Position numbers and translations under genes: made by a program | The notes under the pieces: generated by a model | Told to the model about the DNA's origin: nothing | The model's input: the letters and a program-made list of their open reading frames with translations, nothing else | Database searches by the model: none | Origin: Carposina sasakii | Taxonomy: Eukaryota; Arthropoda; Insecta; Lepidoptera; Carposinidae | Length of the DNA stretch: 64,000 nucleotides | Assembly: GCA_014607495.2 (NCBI GenBank) | Contig: CP053157.1 | Coordinates: 10,106,001-10,170,000 of the forward strand | Reading direction: 5' to 3' | Part shown: positions 57,201 through 64,000 of the stretch, in pieces | Layout of the letters: each line of letters opens with the position of its first letter | Numbering within the stretch: position 1 is the stretch's first letter

Positions 57201-60200
57201 AATAATTTTTAACAAGCTACCTGCATCCATTACAGAACTGACCAATAAAAATAGATTTAAAAGTTCACTTAGCAGTTTTCTTCTGCATAAGGCGTATTAC
57301 TCTATTAATTAATTTTTACTTGATAAAAGTATGTGACATAATTTTAACAATGTAATTAATTTCCGATATTTTACTTTAATATGAATGACATTTGATAATG
57401 TGTAGACGTAGTGTTTAGAAATAGGTATCCCAGTTTGGATTTCTGATTTTTGTGTAATATTTATCTGTTATCGACTTTTACAATTAATTTGACATTTGTT
57501 AAAATTACAATTTTGCATGCCGTAAATGGCAAAATTAAGATAACTTATCTTCTGTACTCTGTAACATCCTCTTACCTTATTTTGTGCAAAATAAATAAAT
57601 TGAATTGAATTGAAGTCGCGGGCGTCCACTAGTGATACATATATAAACGGCTGTGTTCCAAAATGGGGTGGCCAGAACTGCAAGATCCCACAGTCAAGTT
57701 TACCATAACGGGGTCAGATGTTACAGAATACAAACCTGCACATTTTTACCCGACTGCGCGACGTAAAGGAGTGGTATTGTGTTTAACAGCCTATGTATGT
57801 ATGTATGTTCCTTTGAAGCACTACACAGACCAAACGCCTAGACCGATTTTTATGATTCACTAAACGGTTGGTCGAATGTTGAGAGAAACCTAATAATGAT
57901 TTTTAAATACCTATTCAACGATACCCCACTCGATATAGTTTGTCGACTTTATTTTTTTTCTTTTTCACAAAATGGCGTCCAGTAGTCGCCATATTGGATT
58001 TTCACAAACGTCATGTCTTTAGTGACACTCGCCGGACTAAGAGGAATCGATTGACGTATGAATCATAAAAATCGGCCGAGGCGTTTGGTCTGTGTAGTGC
58101 TTCAAAGGAACATACATACATACATAGGCTGTTAAACACAATACCACTTATTTGCGTTGCGCAGTCGGGTAAAAAAAACAAGCACTTAGATGTCCGGTGG
58201 TCTAGAATTCTATAATATTATTATGGAATGAATACTATTGAAGAACATAAAATATTTTCTAATGATCGTAACATAACAACTGAACAGTCGGGATCCATTA
58301 TCCGACAGCCAAGCTAATATTTCAATGGATCCTGACTGTTCAGTTGTTATGTTACGATCATTAGAAAATATTTTATGTTCTTCAATAGTATTCATTCCAT
58401 AATCTAATATATAAAATTCTCGTGTCACGGTGTTAGAAGTTAAACTCCTCCGAAACGGCTCGACCGATTTTCGTAAATCTTAGCATGCATATCGGTTAGG
58501 GTGGAGAATCGAACAACATCTATTTTTCATCCCCCTAAATGTTAAGGGTGGTCCACCCCTAAATTTTTTATTTTATTTTTTTGATTTTATTTTTTTATGA
58601 TACAGCATACAAAAATACATACAACCATGAATTTTTACCCCTCTAGGATCAACCCCTTTTACATGGCAAAACAACATTTGCCGGGTCAGCTAGTAATATT
58701 ATAGAATCCTAGACCACCGGACATTTAAGTGCTTGTTATTTTCTTTACAGTTTTTTTATTATGTACATTATTTTGTTTTTTATTATTTTGTTCTTTTTTA
58801 AGCAGTCGGGTTTTTGGATTTTTTTTTTAATAATGCACCTAATAGGTACCAAAGCGAAGGTGGGTCGTGCGTGGGTCACACTAGGTTAATATAACCGAAA
58901 TATAGTTAGATAATGCAAAAACCGTTTTAATGCGACAAGTAATTAAGATTACAACATGCATCAAATGCCAGTAAACTAGTGTTGTGTGAAAAGTAGGCCA
59001 GTAATTATCCGATAATCTAACATATTATTCGTGGGAATGGCCGTGAAATGTGAACAGTACTACAGTCGATAAAATAAGTAAGTATCCTCACCTAATACCT
59101 CTCCAACACCAATGAAGACCCCTGATAGTCCGACCAGCTGTTTCACGTTGTCACCCATAGACAGAGTGAAGCCGATAGCCGAACTGTATACGCCGCTGAA
59201 GAATGACAACTCCACTCCTGAAAATGTAGAAAACTAATAGCCTATTCTGTATAATTATGTATTTGTGCCGGTAGGCACTTTAAGTTAACTGGTGAAAAGA
59301 GGTGAGCAAAAAGGGTTTTCGAGTTTTTTCTACCACCAGATGGCGCTTCATATACTGTACGAAGCTCTATACATAGTGCTGTCAAATTTTACTGAACAAT
59401 GTAATTTTTAGTGAAAACAATAACAAAACCGAAAAAATATCGAAACTTACAATTTTTGTATGTATTTTGATAGTTGATTGGACTAGCGTGTGAGTGCTGC
59501 CATTTGACAAAAACCATTTCAGAAAACCCTCGTTTGCAGGCTTCAGCCCAAACTGTTTGGGTAATTAATAGTGGACGTGACAGTGACGTGCAATCAAGTA
59601 TTTATGTATCGCAATTTGGATGGGAAGGAGGTATATCAAAATGTTCCGACCCGTTAATGTAACGGGACGATATTAAAACAACGCGTTACGTAAGATAAAA
59701 AATCTACATACGCAAAATAATTGTGACCATTTTGTAAAAATAATGCGTTACATAGGGGGAGAGAGGACCATAAATGTTCAAAACATCTGTTACGTTCATG
59801 AGGAAGAAAGCTTAACACTAGAAGAGCTCTTCGAAAAATCATATTAATAAATTCTAAAAATTAAACCAAAGGCAGAGTATAAACAGTATCTAACTAACCT
59901 GTATAAATAAATGTAACACTGAGAAGCAACATGTCTCTAGTACAGAACAGGCGCAGGGCTCCTCGGAAGGCATCTAGTGGACCCTCTTCAACGGTTATCA
60001 CTTCCACCTTGAATAGATAGTAAGTTTATAGTTTAGAACAAATTTATACATCTAGAGTTGTATTTTACTAGGTTTTTATTAGGTTTGTAGTTGTAAAATC
60101 CGGTTCGAAGGACCATTGCAAAATATTAAAATTCAGTTGGCACAAATTGTTCATTGATACTCAATTGTTTTATAATACAAAACGGACTCTATCTAATTCG

Positions 60201-62872
60201 ACGGGAAAAGAAAGAAAGGGAAAGGATGTAATGTTTCTTGTATTCTTTATTGTACACACAAACATTAGACAATATAGTGACTTAACACAAGCGGTTATTG
60301 AAATTAAAATTAATCTTTAAATAGCTTGTGACACATGAAGTGATGTTTTCTCGGTGAATTCCAGCAGTTCTGGCTCCAGTTACAGCTGTTCTTATCGGAA
60401 ACACAGCCGTGTGTACTATACTATAGGTATGCATGTAAACATAACAAAAACGAACCTACCTTGCTAATATCATCCTGTATTTGCATCGGCCGTTGGCTCG
60501 GCCGCAATAGCAGCAGAAATACAAGCCCGAGCGTGCACACCGCGGTCAGCGCGCCGAACACCACGTTACGCGTCTCCAGGTCGATGTGCGACTTGCCTTG
60601 GAACTTTATGAACACGAACAGATTGCCGAAGAACATGCTGCAAACAGATAGTTTAAGCTTAAGACAGATTTTTTAAAATGTAGTAACTGCTAGGGCACAA
60701 TTCATTTATTATGTAAGACGATTTAGGTAGGGGGGTAGGGACTCGACCATGTCTTATTTTGCTGACAAAGGGGTCGGCTTATTCTTATATTTTTTTCTTA
60801 AAATAGAGGGGAGGGGGTTAAAAACTAGCGAAGATAGTCTTACGTATTAAATGAATGGCGCCTAGGTAGGTTCTAAGAGATTTTATTATATTATGCGTTG
60901 TGATGTTGGTGTACCTAATCTTAATAAATAAATAAAGTCTTTCTCAACTTCATTCTCGAAATAGACCTATCTGACTATTAGTATAAAGATTAAACTTTGG
61001 TCATTCTACATTTTCAGCAAAAAATATAAATCGGTTTATCCGTTTCATTCCGGAATTCCAGGGTTTCATCCGCCACATCCCATTTCCAGCATCAGGTCAT
61101 CGTCAATTTGAAACATGAAGAGAACCAGTCAAGACAAATTCAACGAGCCCAAACTCGATGGGTTTACTAAAAGGTAGACCAGGTTTACGTCTCCTACCTT
61201 CGAGCCCTATCATCAGACCAGCTCAGAGGTTCCAGATTTCCAGCATCAGGTCCTCGTCAATTAGAAATATAAAGAGAACTAGTTAAGATAAATCCAACAA
61301 GCCAAAACTCGATGGGTTTACTAAAAGGCAGTCCAGGGTTACGTCTCCTATCTTCGAGCCCTAACAGCAGACCAGCTCAGTGGTTCCAGAAGACATTAGT
61401 GTTGCAAATGTCAGATCCCACATATGCTTGCAAGCAAACTGAGCGTGTAACATTCCTATTACACCTAACAAACGACCCGATGACCTTGAAGACCTGAACC
61501 GATTTCCACCAAACATAGCTAAGAACACTCTCGACTGATATACTTTTCAAACAAAAAAACCGCATTAAAATCGGATCATCCGTTTGGGAGCTACGATGCT
61601 ACAGACAGACATATACACATTTACACACACAGAGAGAGAGAGAGACACGCCAAACTTATAACACCCCGTCGTTTTTGCGTCGGGGGTTAAAAATAGAATA
61701 CCAAAGCATGATGTCTGACCGCCATATTGTTTCACCGTTATTTTGTCCACTGTAGATTTCTGTCAGTTACGAGTACACAGACAACGGAGTAGGTAATTAT
61801 TTTGTATTTAGATAATGTCGATAACGAGGTTTATATATGACAAGTTTTTTAATCAGATAATTTCTAACTTCTTCACATAAAAAAACAACAAGCTTTTCTC
61901 TATATTTAGCTTCACTTGATGACAAGTTATAAACCAAACTCCGATAATACAAATTGCCTATTGAAAAATGTCAATCTTGTTCCAAGGTTCGCAAGTCAAG
62001 GAATTTTATTTTCATTGCCACAAAAATGTCTTTGAACTTTAAAAAATTACAATAGGTATAATAAACGTACACCTACTTATATAACAGAATAAAATAGCCA
62101 TTAGAGGAATCTCTAATGAATAATTTTGCATTTAAATTCACCCATTAAAGATTTTATGCCGATAATAAAAGGGGTATGAGTGACAGCATATTTAGCTAGT
62201 AACCTTGTCCTTATTGTATGTTGTAGAGAATCCTAACCTAACGTACGAAATAACAGATTCATTTAAGTACTCTAACACCTGTCAGTCCTTGATGCGTTCC
62301 CTTAAAAAGTCTAAAAACTGGCATTCATAAAAAAATCTTCTCGTTCGCTACATTCAAAATAAGATCAAGCGTGAGATATCCTTGGTAACCTTCTACGTTT
62401 CACACCCGTACAGCAACACGGATTTAACATTGGACCGCAATATCTTAAGCTTGACTCTCCTAGTCAGTTTCCGCGATTGCCATACAGGGCGCGCTGTGTG
62501 ATGGTCGCTCTTCCCTTAGTGACCCTTAAAGTGATGTCCTCATCGGTTCCAATTTCCGAAATTATATACACTCCTATTACCCTTCTAACCCTCTGCACTA
62601 ATATGCAACGACAAGGAGCGGGGCGGGGATAGCAAGGAATAGCCCTACATTGAAATTACTTCCTAAATCTCTAAAACATTTTTCCTAAATCTTACCTGCA
62701 CTGCAGCATTGCCCAGAAGATGCCCGAGTTCCTCGAGATGGTGTCGGCATCGCTGTTGACCGTCAGGTAATTTCCTTGTCCGGTCCAGATGGCGGCTGCG
62801 CCGGCGCCGATCAGCACGCTGGCCACGTACAGCAGCCATGTTCGCGGAAACAGGAACGTTACTATGAAGAAT
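53984..62872 (-). CDS. MFSD11: UNC93-like protein MFSD11 (3' part of gene, 6 exons)
   Basis: Minus-strand exons: 62696-62872, 60460-60637, 59899-60007, 59092-59217, 55385-55689 and 53984-54202. All junctions are GT-AG with matching phases, giving 370 complete codons. The protein is a member of the UNC93 branch of the major facilitator superfamily, a multi-pass membrane protein whose substrate is not established. Diagnostic segments: AAIWTGQGNYLTVNSDADTI and SRNSGIFWAMLQ (first exon), MFFGNLFVFIKFQGK, RDMLLLSVTFIYT, GVELSFFSGVYSSAIGF, GLSGVFIGVGEVLGG, LLGFGDACFNTQIYSILG and SAFALFKFTQ, in the order expected from human MFSD11. The last exon closes with a hydrophobic helix, FCRVEWAA and a short polar tail. 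The first one or two exons (about 85 residues with the first helices) are not in the window; I found no candidate between 62873 and 64000. Confidence 0.95.
54345..55020. repeat. Mosaic cluster of SINE pieces in both orientations
   Basis: In order: a 'ggggtaggcag' SINE piece (54345-54450), a diverged minus S1 SINE (54484-54590) with its upstream body, a minus S1 tail (about 54714-54750), a piece matching 50279-50380 (54750-54845), a plus S1 tail (54864-54903) and the S1-associated body (54904-54950). The pieces switch within a few bases. The cluster lies in the last MFSD11 intron. Confidence 0.65.
55385..55689 (-). CDS. MFSD11: MFSD11 exon (second last)
   Basis: Two bases complete Gly, then 101 codons. 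It encodes GALFGILGSKTTRWGRDPIV, a helix, a loop with FGDTTEVSYITPSP, then CSFLLGFGDACFNTQIYSIL and FALFKFTQ. The GD-CFNTQ motif is nearly identical in vertebrate MFSD11. Confidence 0.97.
55770..55880 (+). repeat. tRNA-headed SINE, family S1
   Basis: The head starts gacccggtagctcagtggta and includes gtgggttcgagtcccac; the tail is ttattaataattttataatt. It has a shorter anticodon region than the other copies and is not a functional tRNA. Confidence 0.75.
56282..56404 (+). mobile_element. Short retroelement insertion with 10-base target duplication
   Basis: Flanked by ggtatatttt on both sides (56272-56281 and 56405-56414). It ends gcaataggctgaagaaaaag plus a purine-rich tail, and contains the widespread cctacgtccagtagtagact block also seen at 42888-42952. 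Confidence 0.8.
56467..57611 (+). mobile_element. 5'-truncated LINE with 5-base target duplication
   Basis: Flanked by gaagt (56462-56466 and 57612-57616), exactly interrupting the H2 Helitron-like element. Its 3' end is a gaatt-type microsatellite tail (aaattgaattgaattgaa), as in CR1/Jockey-type LINEs. It carries the C-terminal end of a reverse transcriptase frame (see 57106-57312). Confidence 0.8.
57106..57312 (+). pseudogene. Reverse transcriptase C-terminal remnant (LINE)
   Basis: The final 68 codons of the frame include RICVLPFLGKAPIIFNKLPA and FKSSLSSFLLHKAYYSIN, the pattern (G-x-x-I-FN-LP ... FK-L--FLL--AYYS) typical of the extreme C-terminus of CR1/Jockey-type polymerase proteins. 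Upstream sequence is out of frame or lost, so this is a dead fragment. Confidence 0.7.
57749..58172. mobile_element. Foldback MITE with about 115-base inverted ends
   Basis: The ends are tacccgactgcgcgacgtaa and gcgttgcgcagtcgggta. The arms run through tggtattgtgtttaacagcc, a catacatacata run and caaacgcctagaccgatttt. The centre of about 195 bases is non-coding. Confidence 0.8.
58180..58734. mobile_element. Palindromic element, right arm split by a Helitron
   Basis: The left arm starts aagcacttagatgtccggtg, passes through tctagaattctataatatta and runs to about 58297. The right arm is its complement with few mismatches, from about 58323 to 58734. The inner 80 bases are nearly perfect around a spacer of about 25 bases. 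The right arm contains the 291-base insertion at 58403-58693. Arms are about 120 bases. Confidence 0.85.
58403..58693 (+). mobile_element. Non-autonomous Helitron, 291 bases
   Basis: Starts TCtaatatataaaattctcg and ends gtcagCTAG, inserted between A (58402) and T (58694) without target duplication. A 6-bp hairpin (ggcaaa-acaaca-tttgcc) ends 11 bases before the 3' end. These are the defining structural marks of Helitrons. No coding sequence. Confidence 0.88.
59092..59217 (-). CDS. MFSD11: MFSD11 exon (third last)
   Basis: It encodes VELSFFSGVYSSAIGF and VGLSGVFIGVGEVL, two conserved helix segments, with split Gly codons at both ends. Confidence 0.96.
59899..60007 (-). CDS. MFSD11: MFSD11 exon (fourth last)
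   Basis: Thirty-six codons plus one base, starting VEVITVEEGPLDAFRGALRL and ending DMLLLSVTFIYT at donor gttagt. The DML-LLS-T-YT motif begins the seventh helix. Confidence 0.95.
60361..60430. repeat. SINE fragment, 'aacacagccgtgtg' family
   Basis: Contains cagttctggctccagttaca and cggaaacacagccgtgtgta, shared with 28945-29065 and 48000-48105. Confidence 0.5.
60460..60637 (-). CDS. MFSD11: MFSD11 exon (fifth last)
   Basis: The first base completes Ser, then 59 codons with MFFGNLFVFIKFQGK, a hydrophobic helix and the cytoplasmic loop LLRPSQRPMQIQDDISK. Confidence 0.96.
61000..61690 (+). repeat. Retroelement-derived repeat with a 154-base tandem duplication
   Basis: Two units start atttccagcatcagg at 61082 and 61236 and share aactcgatgggtttactaaa and accagctcag. 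The stretch ends with an ac/ag microsatellite and accccgtcgtttttgcgtcg, a motif common at the 3' end of lepidopteran repeats. It lies in an MFSD11 intron. Confidence 0.65.
62696..62872 (-). CDS. MFSD11: MFSD11 exon (first in window)
   Basis: Acceptor cttgcag, donor gtaaga. It encodes FFIVTFLFPRTWLLYVASVL, IGAGAAAIWTGQGNYLTVNS and SGIFWAMLQ. The WT-QGN motif is a hallmark of the UNC93 family. Confidence 0.97.
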
Positions 62873-62967
62873 CTGCAAGTAGGAATACAGGTTGATGTTG
62901 AGACAAATACAATTGTTTGCCTTAATAATATATGTACATAGTTTGTGATAATAAACAATTAAATTAA

Positions 62968-63171
62968 TCTATACTAATACTAATATTATAAAGCTGAAGA
63001 GTTTGTTTGTTTGAACGCGCTAATCTCAGGAACTACTGGTCTGATTTGAAAAATTCTTTCAGTGTTAGATAGCCCATTTACCAAGGAAGGCTACAGTCTA
63101 TACAACAACCTGCCCGGCTTCGCACGGGTACAACGCCCCCTCACGCGGACGAAGTCGTGGGCGGCTGCTAG
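62968..63171 (+). mobile_element. Helitron-like element, copy 3 of family H1
   Basis: Starts TCtatactaatactaatatt after A and ends ggcggctgCTAG before T. It is almost identical to 5449-5653 except for a shorter gttt run and a small duplication at the start. It lies just upstream of the MFSD11 exon at 62696-62872. Confidence 0.85.
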
Positions 63172-64000
63172 TAAAAAATATATCAGGTAGGTAACACTCG
63201 AAATGAGTTGTTTATTTTCAACTACAATCTGGTTCTTAATTATCAGCATTCCAAGAACATTTAAACATTTACTTAACAAGTTTTGTAATTACTAATTGAC
63301 AATTGTTACCCATAACGCTACATAAATTATAATATAACATTAGCACTTAAAGAATTAGTTAACAATTTAGTCAATTAAAAAAAAACTTTTGTTACACTGT
63401 CTCTAATGTTATTGTACTAAAACAATCGGTTAATCGGGTTTTCAGGTTAATAGTTATAAGTGCATTAGAGGTACCTACCTACATAATTTGTACAACTGAC
63501 AAAGAAAAATATGTTAGAATCTGACAAAGAAAAATATGTTAGAATCGTCTGACAAAATAGCTATAGGTAGATCAGTGGAAAACTTCAGTTTCAATATAGG
63601 CCGTACACATTTTTTCCTCTTCAAAACACGCCAGTTTTATTTAAAATAAAGCAAATGAGGCTTTTACGCTTTATTACCATTATTAACCTTACTAACTTAT
63701 ATAAAACTAACTTATAAAGGAAGGAAACTTTTAAACCAACATAAACCTTAATACAAAAAATTTGGTACTAATAACACATTTTATAAATTATGTAGTGTAG
63801 TAATAAAATAAGTAATCTAACAAACAAAGATTATCAATTATTAAAGTGTCTATTTATATAGTAAATATTGAAGTACCTACCTACAATGAAAAACAAAGAG
63901 AATTTCTAGTCGATGACAGAGATAGTGGCGGCGTCTAAGCACATATGCACCACCATAATGAATGATATAGTTGGTACCTACTACCAAAGAGTTACCTACA
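63172..64000. other. MFSD11 intron, right edge of window
   Basis: AT-rich sequence with a short local duplication (gaaaaatatgttagaatc at about 63505 and 63527). I found no exon with a donor of the phase needed to precede the MFSD11 exon at 62872, so the earlier exons should lie beyond 64000. Confidence 0.5.

Larger units (their letters stand above)
56102..57632 (+). mobile_element. Helitron-like element H2, hit by two later insertions
   Basis: It starts TCctactaatattataaacg after A and ends gtcgcgggcgtccaCTAG before T. It is split by a SINE or LINE tail at 56282-56404 and by a truncated LINE at 56467-57611. Removing both leaves about 263 bases, similar in size to 25771-26015. Confidence 0.8.

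Noticed and set aside
58210..58428. 72-codon minus-strand frame
   Set aside because: It lies within a near-perfect palindrome and is a by-product of it.
61615..61650. ac/ag microsatellite as a regulatory element
   Set aside because: It is a simple repeat at the tail of a retroelement-derived sequence; nothing suggests function.
1..64000. CRISPR arrays, operons, bacterial promoters, rRNA
   Set aside because: No direct-repeat arrays with spacers, no tightly packed genes and no rRNA-like sequence; the spliced genes and repeats are eukaryotic.

Overview
The window is eukaryotic nuclear DNA, almost certainly from a lepidopteran (moth or butterfly). Genes are split by GT-AG introns, the DNA between exons is AT-rich, and it is crowded with repeat types familiar from Lepidoptera: short elements with a 5'-TC start and a CTAG-3' end (Helitron-like), tRNA-headed SINEs, foldback MITEs and 5'-truncated LINEs. 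There are no operons and no bacterial signals. I rebuilt every gene by joining exons whose splice sites and codon phases agree.

Layout. (1) 1770-11091, + strand: the C-terminal 477 codons of a TEX2-like protein (PH-type region plus SMP lipid-transfer domain) in ten exons; the N-terminus lies left of the window. Its introns hold many repeats, including a 206/207-base inverted pair of Helitron-like elements on either side of exon 5. (2) 16589-45177, - strand: a meteorin-like secreted protein of about 323 residues in five recognised exons. The signal-peptide exon is 25.3 kb from the next one, and that first intron fills about 40 percent of the window. (3) 49441-49645, + strand: one cysteine-rich exon resembling the end of a TIL-type protease inhibitor, with no partner exon recognised. 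(4) 50475-51228, + strand: a complete two-exon TMEM70 homologue (210 aa), a mitochondrial ATP synthase/complex I assembly factor. (5) 53984-62872, - strand: the C-terminal 370 codons of the UNC93-like transporter MFSD11 in six exons; the first exons lie beyond 64000.

The genes look like unrelated neighbours: TEX2 at ER contact sites, meteorin-like as a secreted factor, TMEM70 in mitochondria, MFSD11 in membranes. TEX2 and meteorin-like converge, and TMEM70 and MFSD11 converge; meteorin-like and TMEM70 are divergent, about 5 kb apart with the TIL exon between.

Nothing here proves a new molecular system. The best leads are: the inverted Helitron pair around TEX2 exon 5 (possible circular RNA); a 291-base Helitron inserted in one arm of a long palindrome, so that the other arm records the empty target site; a three-layer nested insertion with two readable target duplications at 56102-57632; an insect meteorin with all ten expected cysteines but a possible missing micro-exon; perfect hairpins inside the large meteorin intron; and a candidate alternative terminal exon in TEX2.
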